Shown piece after piece: positions 57,189 through 64,000 of a stretch of 64,000 nucleotides of DNA. The notes beneath the pieces are model-generated. The model made no database searches, was not told where the DNA came from, and was given only the letters and a program-made list of their open reading frames with translations. The stretch spans positions 1-64,000 of the forward strand of contig NZ_AZEH01000039.1 in NCBI RefSeq assembly GCF_001436275.1. The letters run 5' to 3'. Made by a program: the position numbers and the translations under genes. The stretch is from Liquorilactobacillus oeni DSM 19972. GTDB taxonomy: Bacteria; Bacillota; Bacilli; Lactobacillales; Lactobacillaceae. Within the stretch, counting starts at the first letter, position 1, and every line of letters begins with the position of its first letter.

Positions 57189-58592
57189 ATGACAGATACA
57201 AACGAACTTGGCTTAGGCGGTGAATACAAGTACGGTTTTAAAGATGAAATCACACCTATTTTGACAACCGGGGAAGGTTTAACCGAAGAGACGGTTCGTC
57301 AGATCTCAGCTGCAAAAAATGAACCGGAATGGATGCTCGACTTTCGCCTTAAAGCATACAAACGTTATCAGGAAATGGAATTGCCGGATTTTGGACCGGA
57401 TCTGTCTGTTTTGGATCTGAAGCACATTAATTATTTTCGGCGTGACAGCGACCAAGTTGCGCGTAAGTGGGAAGATGTGCCTGAAGATATTAAAAAGACT
57501 TTCGACCGTTTAGGAGTTCCGGAAGCTGAACGTAGATATCTGGCGGGATCCTCAGCACAATATGAATCAGAAGTCGTTTATCATAATATGCGCAAAGATT
57601 TTGAAGATTTAGGAATTGTTTTTATGGATACAGATTCTGCAGTACAGCAGTATCCTGAATTAGTACGCAAGTATTTTGGAAAATTGATTCCGCCTTCTGA
57701 TAATAAATTTGCAGCATTAAATTCGGCTGTTTGGTCAGGAGGAACCTTTATTTATGTTCCTAAGGGTGTCCAAACAGAAATTCCGATACAAAGCTACTTT
57801 CGCATTAATGCCGGCAACAGCGGACAGTTTGAGCGAACATTGATTATTGTGGATGAAGGGGCAAGTATTAATTACGTTGAAGGCTGTACTGCACCTAATT
57901 ATTCTCAAGACAGCCTGCATGCTGCTGTGGTTGAAGTTAATGTTTTGAGGGATGCATATTGCAGGTATACGACAATCCAAAACTGGTCCGATAATGTTTA
58001 TAGTTTGGAGACTAAGCGGGCTACAGCATTAGAAAACGCAACTATGGAATGGGTAGATGGTAATCTGGGTTCTAAAGTTACAATGAAATACCCCAGTGTT
58101 TATCTTAATGGACAAGGTGCACGAGGAACCATGCTTTCGATTGCATTTGCTGGTAAGAACATTGATTCGGATACAGGTGCACGGATGATTCATAATGCAA
58201 AGAATACCTCAAGTTCAATTGTTTCCAAGTCATTATGCAAAGATGGCGGCCGAGTTGATTATCGCGGTAAAGTTCGTTTTGGACGCCATAGTGACGGGTC
58301 TTTTTCTCATGTAGAGTGTGACACAATTATTTTGGATGAAAAAAGTGCCAGTGATACAATTCCCTTCAATGAAATTAAAAACGGTAACGTCTCAATGGAA
58401 CATGAAGCAAAAGTTTCTAAGATTTCAGAAGAACAGCTCTATTACCTGATGAGTCGCGGCATTTCAGAAGAAAAGGCGACCGAAATGATTATCATGGGAT
58501 TTGTAGAACCCTTTACAAAAGAATTACCGATGGAATATGCTGTCGAACTTAACAGGCTGATTGAGTATCAGATGGAGGGTTCTGTTGGTTAA
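57189..58592 (+). CDS. sufB: Fe-S cluster assembly protein SufB
   Basis: The 467-residue subunit builds the cluster on the SufBC2D complex. Conserved segments are [37 protein letters not shown] and [16 protein letters not shown], where the sulfur-accepting cysteines lie. GGGAGG lies upstream of ATG, 33 nt after sufU. Last gene of the operon. It supports the Fe-S enzymes of this window, gltB and gltD. Confidence 0.95.
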   Translation: MTDTNELGLGGEYKYGFKDEITPILTTGEGLTEETVRQISAAKNEPEWMLDFRLKAYKRYQEMELPDFGPDLSVLDLKHINYFRRDSDQVARKWEDVPEDIKKTFDRLGVPEAERRYLAGSSAQYESEVVYHNMRKDFEDLGIVFMDTDSAVQQYPELVRKYFGKLIPPSDNKFAALNSAVWSGGTFIYVPKGVQTEIPIQSYFRINAGNSGQFERTLIIVDEGASINYVEGCTAPNYSQDSLHAAVVEVNVLRDAYCRYTTIQNWSDNVYSLETKRATALENATMEWVDGNLGSKVTMKYPSVYLNGQGARGTMLSIAFAGKNIDSDTGARMIHNAKNTSSSIVSKSLCKDGGRVDYRGKVRFGRHSDGSFSHVECDTIILDEKSASDTIPFNEIKNGNVSMEHEAKVSKISEEQLYYLMSRGISEEKATEMIIMGFVEPFTKELPMEYAVELNRLIEYQMEGSVG

Positions 58593-58823
58593 TTTAAATT
58601 TATAGTCCATAAATGCTGTTGTAGTGTTTAAGGGCTATTTGTTTGTTAAATAGTTTAATTGGTTCACGAAACGGTTGTGAAACACAATTATCAATGTAAT
58701 TGTGAATTTCTTGATAATGTTTTTATTAGTTTAGGTAACGGTTTTTTATTGCTTAACTACTGCTTCTCCACTTACTAAAGCTGCAACAATACTGCCATTT
58801 AAAAATTATTGTTTTTGTTAAAG

Positions 58824-58991
58824 GGCTGGGTCAAAAGTGAAATTTTAGCCTAGTTCCTCTACTTATTCCGGATAAATGTGTTCCATAAGTCAAAATTTTC
58901 CGTCTAACCTCGAATTACTCATAGCAAATTACTCGCTATGTTCGTAATTTCTTGTTAGTACTCAAATTTTACCGACGTATGTCACACTCTC
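58824..58991 (+). repeat. Structured dispersed repeat, copy D
   Basis: This copy is nearly identical to copy C, with three base differences over about 168 bp. One of them (GACGTATG for GACTTATG) breaks a single pair in the outer tail stem. No direct repeats flank it. Confidence 0.88.
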
Positions 58992-59241
58992 ATTCCAAAG
59001 AAAATGTCAAACTTTACTAATTTTCTAAAAAACATTTGTTAATTTAAAAGTTAACATTGTCACCATTAGATCGAAAAGTAAAGTTAGAATAACAGTTTAA
59101 GAAAATAAGCCAAACTTCTAAATGAGATGAGCATATAATAACAGCCTGTAGATAACTACTTTGAAAATATGTTTTTAAAGATAGAGTAGACTAGATCGTT
59201 AGAATCAAGAAAAAAATTTCCTTAAATTTTGATAAAGCAAA
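58992..59241. other. AT-rich spacer after repeat copy D
   Basis: No open frame is supported. A TATAAT lies at about 59133 without a good -35. It could feed the terminator hairpin at 59242. Confidence 0.4.
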
Positions 59242-59269
59242 ACGTTACTAGAAACATAACGTGCTTTTT
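59242..59269 (+). terminator. Orphan terminator-like hairpin
   Basis: ACGTTA (59242-59247) and TAACGT (59257-59262) plus flanking GC pairs are followed by GCTTTTTAG. No gene lies upstream after sufB, so a short transcript from 59133 onwards is possible. Confidence 0.5.
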
Positions 59270-59330
59270 AGTTACAATTTTGAACTGAGTTTTAACTAGC
59301 AATAATGAAGAATGCTGTGTTAAAATATGT

Positions 59331-59575
59331 TTGTGGAATTGATCTCTTTATATTAAGGGGGTGAGAGATATTGAATGCATTTCCGAAAAAATGTTGCTTA
59401 AGTAACTGAAAGGAAGTGGTCCTTATATCTCCTAGCAAGTAGGCGACTTGCCTTTGTAAGATATGAAGGGGGCAAAGATAATCTTTTCCCGTATTCAATA
59501 TATTCCACAATTAAGAATGTAAATTTGAAAGTTAACATAGTACCTATAGCTTAAATTATAGGTGCTATTTTTTTG
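59331..59575 (+). ncRNA. Orphan structured RNA candidate of about 240 nt
   Basis: The closing stem is perfect: TTGTGGAAT (59331-59339) with ATTCCACAA (59502-59510). Directly inside, ATATTGAAT (59368-59376) pairs with ATTCAATAT (59493-59501). Within lie a long arm CCTTATATCT/AGATATGAAGG with nested GCAAGT/ACTTGC (59421-59469) and a GGG..CAAAG/CTTT..CCC hairpin (59467-59490). AAGGGGG occurs twice. A terminator, AGTACCTATA/TATAGGTGCT plus seven T residues, ends it at 59573. An extended -10 (TGT TAAAAT) sits at about 59318. No gene is encoded or led. It matches no RNA class I can name. Confidence 0.6.
59539..59573 (+). terminator. Terminator of the structured RNA
   Basis: AGTACCTATA (59539-59548) and TATAGGTGCT (59557-59566) form a 10-bp stem with one G-U, followed by ATTTTTTT. 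Confidence 0.8.
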
Positions 59576-59619
59576 GCTAGTATGTTTCTTTTATAATTTT
59601 ATAGTTTCTGTTGAACAAA

Positions 59620-59797
59620 AGAAACTGAGCCAAAAGTTATGTTTTAGCTCAGCTTCTTTTGTCCTCTTCAGCAGTTTTCGTATTAACATGTTTTAATAGT
59701 TAGTCTTTTTCGCCTAACCGTGAATTACTCATAACCAAATTCAGACTATGTTCGCAATTCGCTGTTAATGTTCAAAGTTTAACGACTCTTCTCCACT
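59620..59797 (+). repeat. Structured dispersed repeat, copy E
   Basis: The head AAACTGAGCCAAAA/TTTTAGCTCAGCTT is a strong terminator hairpin. The tail aligns with copy B (TTTAATAGTTAGTC, AATTACTCATA, CTATGTTCGCAATT) but its far end ends CTCCACTGCA, so the outer stem has decayed. Confidence 0.75.
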
Positions 59798-59862
59798 GCA
59801 GTTGATATGCAATTATATTCTTATAAAATTAACAAAGTACTATTATCTTTTGTATAAATTGA

Positions 59863-60183
59863 TTAATTAACTAATATTTTAATTCCTTTGTATAAATTAT
59901 AGATGAACAAAATACAGTCTAGCAGTAAGACAACAGCAAGTGTCAATACTGCAAGCCAAACTGTAAACTGCGCGTGTTCGGTTAAAATTCCAGTTGTGGC
60001 TACTAATATAACAGCAATGAAAGACAATATAAGCGGGAAAAGGTGCAGAAACATTGCACTTTTTGCATGATGTCTAACATCCGGTTCATCAACACAAACA
60101 ATCCAAACAATTAACGGAAAGATAAAAGGGGCAAAAAAGATTGACAGATAGGACAAAGCATTTATGATCTTATTTCTTGGCAT
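59863..60183 (-). CDS. DUF4870-type membrane protein
   Basis: The 106-residue protein has three membrane helices. ALSYLSIFFAPFIFPLIVWI with PDVRHHAKSAMFLH is the DUF4870 (Tic20-like) pattern. The function is unknown. ATG 60183 has GGGAGG upstream; a TTG four codons earlier is part of that site. It is divergent from the kinase-like gene at 60329. Confidence 0.8.
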   Translation of the reverse strand: MPRNKIINALSYLSIFFAPFIFPLIVWIVCVDEPDVRHHAKSAMFLHLFPLILSFIAVILVATTGILTEHAQFTVWLAVLTLAVVLLLDCILFIYNLYKGIKILVN

Positions 60184-60328
60184 ATTTCCTCCCAAAAATA
60201 AATTTTCAAATTAAGATTTATCTTTTAATAATAAACCGGGTGGACAGTTAACACAAGTGTTTAGAAGAGATAGGGTAATGTAATCTTGCTATTTCAGCAG
60301 TTATTAAGTACAATTAAATTAGTTTAGG

Positions 60329-61183
60329 ATGGGGATGAAGAAGTTGTTGATAGATTTTTTGAATGAATATTACCAAGCTGACTTAAAAAGTATACATGAT
60401 GTTGCGGGCAACCAGCATTTGGTTGGAAATAGTAAAATCTACAACGGCGCTTTGTTCGTAAAAATTTTCAAGGACCCCGAAATGTTTTATGCAGAACAAC
60501 ATGTCAATCAAGTTTATTATCCGGAAATTTACCTTGACAGTGTTATTTTTGAAGATAGCTACATCGTGACTTTGCGAGACAGGGAGCTTCACGATCTTGA
60601 CGAAAATAAGATGGATCAAAAAGAAGCCTATGAATTTGGTGAACTTTTAGGAAATTTTCATAAGAAGTTAACTGGAAGAGTTTTGGTAGCCGGATCTGAA
60701 TTAAAATTATCAGAACAATTAAATAAGAAAGTACAAGCACTTACAAATACACCATATGAAAAAAGTACGCAAGCGGTATTAGCACTTTTGCGGAGCGATT
60801 TTGCACAAGGAAACCTTGAATATGAACAGATGCCTAAAGTTGTCTTACACGGTGACTTTAGTATTCGTAATATTATGAAATTTGAGGGTAAAAATATTTT
60901 AATTGATTTTGAACGCGCACATACGGGTGCCGCATATGAAGACTTTATCAAATTCTTTTATAAGGAAGTTACAAATCCTACCTTGCGTAAAGAGTTCATT
61001 GCGGGTTACAGTTCTGTAATGGAATTTGAAATACCCAGTCATGCACTGCAGCGGTGTTTACTGTTCCTTTGTGCACTTGAAATTTGCGATTACAACCTGA
61101 CTCATTCTGGCCGTAAATTTGGTACCATGGCAGACAGAATGGTTGAAACCATAAAAAATAAGGATGCTGTTCTTTCACTTTAG
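60329..61183 (+). CDS. Aminoglycoside-phosphotransferase-fold kinase-like protein
   Basis: The 284-residue protein of the APH/choline-kinase fold has the catalytic loop VVLHGDFSIRNIM (HGDxxxxN) and metal-binding ILIDFERA (DFE). The N-terminal lobe is short and lacks a clear glycine-rich loop. It may phosphorylate a small metabolite; antibiotic resistance is not implied. The start is uncertain: ATG 60329, ATG 60335 or TTG 60344 (which has GGGG 9 nt upstream) all fit. It ends before a bidirectional terminator and ppx. Confidence 0.78.
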   Translation: MGMKKLLIDFLNEYYQADLKSIHDVAGNQHLVGNSKIYNGALFVKIFKDPEMFYAEQHVNQVYYPEIYLDSVIFEDSYIVTLRDRELHDLDENKMDQKEAYEFGELLGNFHKKLTGRVLVAGSELKLSEQLNKKVQALTNTPYEKSTQAVLALLRSDFAQGNLEYEQMPKVVLHGDFSIRNIMKFEGKNILIDFERAHTGAAYEDFIKFFYKEVTNPTLRKEFIAGYSSVMEFEIPSHALQRCLLFLCALEICDYNLTHSGRKFGTMADRMVETIKNKDAVLSL

Positions 61184-61256
61184 AAATAAGCACACGAGTA
61201 CATAGAAGGGCTGCTTCAGGCAAAGTTGAATTTAAAAAAGATATTTTAAATATAAA

Positions 61257-61297
61257 AAGGGGCCGGGTCAAAAGTTATATTTTGATCCAGCCCCTTA
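61257..61297. terminator. Bidirectional terminator, repeat-head type
   Basis: AAGGGGCCGGGTCAAAA and TTTTGATCCAGCCCCTT form a long stem with two mismatches or wobbles. It carries the same TCAAAA-GTTATA-TTTTGA core as the head of repeat copy F, but no repeat tail is attached. It lies between convergent genes. Confidence 0.88.
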
Positions 61298-61316
61298 TTT
61301 TAACTGTTAAGTGAAA

Positions 61317-62261
61317 CTATGCTTTTGAACCTTCTTCATTATGATCTTCAAGGTAGTCAAAAAGGGCACCTTCTCGAAGACCATGGTTTGAAAATAAAAT
61401 ATCTGGTATATGTAATATTCTCAAAACAAGCGAGATCGGGATTAAACCACCTACAATGACATCAGAGCGTACTTTCGCTAATCCAGGTATCTTTTCTCGT
61501 TCTTTACGGTCTAAGTCAACTAAATTTTCAAAAATTTCAAAAGCTTTTTTACTTGGAAGTTTAAAACCATGTAGATCAGGAAGTGGATCAACACCTAACT
61601 TTCTGCGGGCTATCTTTGCTAAAGTCCGGTTACTTCCACCTAAAACTACGAGTTTACTTTTATGCGCTTCAAAAAGCCAATTAATGTCGGTCATTTCTTT
61701 TTCGATTGCTGTCATTGCACGAAAGAGACTTGAAGCTTGAACTTCATTGTCTAACTTGAAACCTTGGGAAATGGTAACAGAACCAAAGGGGAGGCTGATT
61801 AGTTGACGCACCCGTTGATTTTTAACCAGAATTATCTCTGTGCTGGCACCGCCTGTGTCAATTATCAGGCAATTATCACCTACATTAAGTGTTTTTGTAA
61901 CTCCCAAAAAGTCTAGATATGCTTCGCGTTCACCAGTAATAACTTGAAAATCAAGCCCAATTTCCCTTTTTACAAGTTTTAAAAAATATGCTTGGTTGGC
62001 AGCCTGTCTGACGGCTGCAGTAGCGAGAGCTTCAATATGGACATTTGGCAGCGCAGTGTAGACTTTTTTAAATTCTTTTAATGCATTAAGCGTTCTTTTA
62101 ATCGGCTCTTCTTGTAGGATTTTTTCTGGTCCCATGTTTTCTGACAGCCGGACCATTTCCTTGAGCTGATGTGTAGCTACCATATTGGCATCTTTCTTAA
62201 CTTGCGTTACTTTCAATCTAACAGAGTTTGAGCCAAGATCGATTACCACAAAGTTTATCAT
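61317..62261 (-). CDS. ppx: Exopolyphosphatase / Ppx-GppA family
   Basis: The 314-residue enzyme of the ASKHA fold releases phosphate from polyphosphate (or acts on pppGpp). The phosphate-1 motif is VVIDLGSNSVRLKV, phosphate-2 LIIDTGGASTEIIL, and the catalytic Glu region ITGEREAYLDFLG. It is the short form, without the C-terminal HD domain of E. coli Ppx. It lies 6 nt downstream of ppk in the same operon, so synthesis and breakdown of polyphosphate are co-expressed. Confidence 0.9.
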   Translation of the reverse strand: MINFVVIDLGSNSVRLKVTQVKKDANMVATHQLKEMVRLSENMGPEKILQEEPIKRTLNALKEFKKVYTALPNVHIEALATAAVRQAANQAYFLKLVKREIGLDFQVITGEREAYLDFLGVTKTLNVGDNCLIIDTGGASTEIILVKNQRVRQLISLPFGSVTISQGFKLDNEVQASSLFRAMTAIEKEMTDINWLFEAHKSKLVVLGGSNRTLAKIARRKLGVDPLPDLHGFKLPSKKAFEIFENLVDLDRKEREKIPGLAKVRSDVIVGGLIPISLVLRILHIPDILFSNHGLREGALFDYLEDHNEEGSKA

Positions 62262-62267
62262 TACTTT

Positions 62268-64000
62268 TTATTCCTCTCTCTTATTGTCAGGCAACTGTAC
62301 AGGGTCTTCATGATGTGTCATTGGGGTAAATGCAGCAGCATCATTTTTTTCCTCTTGCTGTCTTTCTAACAATAATTTATTCTTTTTTTGAGCTTCCTTT
62401 ATAAAGTATTCTTGAGAATTCAGCCTTGAAAGTCCACGTCTATCAATTTTAACAAAACTGTCATTACTAAGAACTCGTGCTTTAACATTATCCTCCCACA
62501 TTGTCATGAAAATTGAAATGATTTTGCGTTGCAAATCTTCTTGAAGTGCTGGAAACAAAAGTTCGACACGACGATCGAGGTTTCTTGTCATCATGTCAGC
62601 ACTTGAAAGATAAACATCTTCTTTACCTTCATTATAGAAATAATAGATACGGCTGTGTTCTAAGAAACGGCCAATAATTGAATGGACCTCAATGTTATCA
62701 CTGATGCCCGGAATGTTGTTCTTTAAACAGCAGATTCCACGAATGATCAATTCGATCTTTACACCTGCAGCTGATGCTTCATAAAGTTTTTCAATAATTT
62801 TTTGATCAGAAAGTGAATTCATCTTCATCCTGATTAATGCTTTTTGACCAGTTTGAGCAACTTTGATTTCATCATCAACCTTTTTTACGATAAACTCGCG
62901 AATTTTGTGTGGTGAAATATGAAGTTTATGGAAATAAGGCGGTTTGGAATACCCAGACAGCATATTGAAAAGATTAGAGGCGTCTACACCGATATCGCTA
63001 TTTGCGGTTAATATACCCATATCGGTATAGAAATTAGCAGTAACATCATTGTAGTTGCCAGTTCCAAGGTGCAAGTAACGTCTAATTCCATCTTCATCAT
63101 GTCTGATTACAAGAGCAATCTTACAATGAGTCTTTAAACCAACCAGTCCATAAATTACGTGACAGCCCATTTTTTCCAGCTGTTTAGCCCAGCGTACGTT
63201 ATTTTCTTCGTCAAAACGTGCTTTGACTTCCACTAGTACGGTAACTTGTTTTCCATGTTGGGCAGCCATACCAAGATATTTAATGATTGGAGAATTTCCA
63301 GATACACGGTAGAGTGTCATTTTGATTGCTAAAACATTTGGATCTGTCGCTGCTTGTTCAATAAAACGAACTACTGTTGAGAAAGAATCATAAGGATGGT
63401 GCAAAAAGAAATCCCGTTTTCGTAGAGCACTGAAAATATTTTTCCCAGATGTCAGCTTAGGATCTACGAAGGGAGTGAAGGAACTATAGCGAAGTTCTTT
63501 ATGGCCCTCAACAAGGCCTGATAGTTTTTTAAGAAAGGTTAGGTCGATTGGTCCATTTATTCGATAAATCGCCTTGTCTTCAACACCCAGTGTTTCAATG
63601 AGTCTCTTACTAAGGCGGTTCCCCATTGTATTTTCAATTTCAAGCCGCATCACTCCGCCATGTTCGCGCTTTTTCAATTGTTTTTGGACTTCCCGCAGTA
63701 AGTCAGAAGTATCTTCTTCTGCAACGTCTAAATCCATATCACGAATAACACGGTAAGCGGCAGCTTCACTGACTTTATAACCAGTAAAAAGACTGCCGAT
63801 AAATTCTTTGATAATATCTTCGATAAGAATGAAAGTATTTTCTTCATGAGGCAAACGGACCAAACGAGAAAAAACATCTGGGATACGCACGGTTGCAAAA
63901 CGCTTATTTTTTTGGTTGCTGTTTTCATGAATTCTGACTGCAATATTAATCGAGTTATTGCTGATAAATGGGAATGGACGGGAAGAATCATCAGCTAATG
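62268..64000 (-). CDS. ppk: Polyphosphate kinase 1, partial (N-terminus beyond the window)
   Basis: The visible 577 residues are the C-terminal part of the roughly 700-residue kinase that makes polyphosphate from ATP. The frame stays open to the window edge, with the leading residues ADDSSRPFPFISNNSINIAV typical of the N-terminal domain. The phosphorylated His is in LKTHCKIALVIRHDEDG, and the second catalytic His in FLEHSRIYYFYNEG. The trailing 30 residues are low-complexity. It precedes ppx by 6 nt. Its start codon and promoter lie outside this window. Confidence 0.93.
   Translation of the reverse strand, partial: LADDSSRPFPFISNNSINIAVRIHENSNQKNKRFATVRIPDVFSRLVRLPHEENTFILIEDIIKEFIGSLFTGYKVSEAAAYRVIRDMDLDVAEEDTSDLLREVQKQLKKREHGGVMRLEIENTMGNRLSKRLIETLGVEDKAIYRINGPIDLTFLKKLSGLVEGHKELRYSSFTPFVDPKLTSGKNIFSALRKRDFFLHHPYDSFSTVVRFIEQAATDPNVLAIKMTLYRVSGNSPIIKYLGMAAQHGKQVTVLVEVKARFDEENNVRWAKQLEKMGCHVIYGLVGLKTHCKIALVIRHDEDGIRRYLHLGTGNYNDVTANFYTDMGILTANSDIGVDASNLFNMLSGYSKPPYFHKLHISPHKIREFIVKKVDDEIKVAQTGQKALIRMKMNSLSDQKIIEKLYEASAAGVKIELIIRGICCLKNNIPGISDNIEVHSIIGRFLEHSRIYYFYNEGKEDVYLSSADMMTRNLDRRVELLFPALQEDLQRKIISIFMTMWEDNVKARVLSNDSFVKIDRRGLSRLNSQEYFIKEAQKKNKLLLERQQEEKNDAAAFTPMTHHEDPVQLPDNKREE

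Noticed and set aside
59292-59510. Minus-strand 72-codon frame within the structured RNA
   Set aside because: Its frame exists only because of the palindromic stems; no ribosome site or domain is seen.
60329-61183. Aminoglycoside resistance gene
   Set aside because: Only the general kinase fold motifs are present and the context is a chromosomal core region; resistance cannot be claimed.

Overview
The window is chromosomal DNA of a low-GC Gram-positive bacterium, almost certainly a member of the Lactobacillaceae. The clues are the atp operon order (B-E-F-H-A-G-D-C) followed by a DUF1146 gene, murA, mbl, yidD, a DUF2969 gene and rodA; the SUF order C-D-S-U-B; the murT-gatD pair; strong AGGAGG-type ribosome sites with frequent TTG and GTG starts; and rho-independent terminators after most units. 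A full gltBD glutamate synthase pair is unusual for lactobacilli and may help place the genus. The species cannot be read from the sequence alone.

Layout. Positions 1-2.8 kb look like the right end of an integrated element. They hold an IS3-type transposase tail, a small lipoprotein, a YolD-like gene with a LexA box inside its promoter, a 47-residue two-CXXC protein, and an unrecognised 285-residue protein with its own strong promoter. The stretch closes with an isolated tRNA 3' half (anticodon loop to acceptor end) and a terminator, the usual footprint of tRNA-directed integration. Positions 2.9-6.4 kb are a decayed accessory strip: two copies of a structured repeat, a 30-residue peptide coupled to a 127-residue gene, and intact and broken SdpI-like (DUF1648) genes. 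Positions 6.5-9.7 kb hold an MFS exporter, a SemiSWEET, a MazG-type pyrophosphohydrolase and a frameshifted small gene. gltBD follows at 10.2-16.1 kb. Positions 16.2-34 kb carry mixed metabolic and envelope genes: nicotinamidase, penicillin V acylase-like enzyme, aldehyde dehydrogenase, tyrosine phosphatase, TspO, PAP2 phosphatase, L,D-transpeptidase, an amino-acid ABC importer, an MFS exporter, mannose-6-phosphate isomerase and a Cof phosphatase.

From 34 kb on the window is core genome: murT-gatD (peptidoglycan amidation, minus strand), tdk-prfA-prmC-tsaC/sua5-upp, the eight-gene F1Fo ATP synthase operon, murA, mbl, yidD and rodA (wall synthesis and cell shape), the SUF iron-sulfur operon, then a kinase-like gene and the convergent ppk-ppx polyphosphate pair. 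gltB and gltD need Fe-S clusters, so the SUF operon serves enzymes encoded in the same window.

The most interesting unexplained content is non-coding. A dispersed structured repeat of about 170 bp occurs six times. It starts with a terminator-like hairpin and continues into a nested hairpin whose paired arms change together between copies; one copy is flanked by a perfect 10-bp direct repeat. Two orphan RNA candidates have their own terminators: a roughly 100-nt RNA near 23.3 kb with a consensus promoter, and a roughly 240-nt multi-stem RNA near 59.4 kb.
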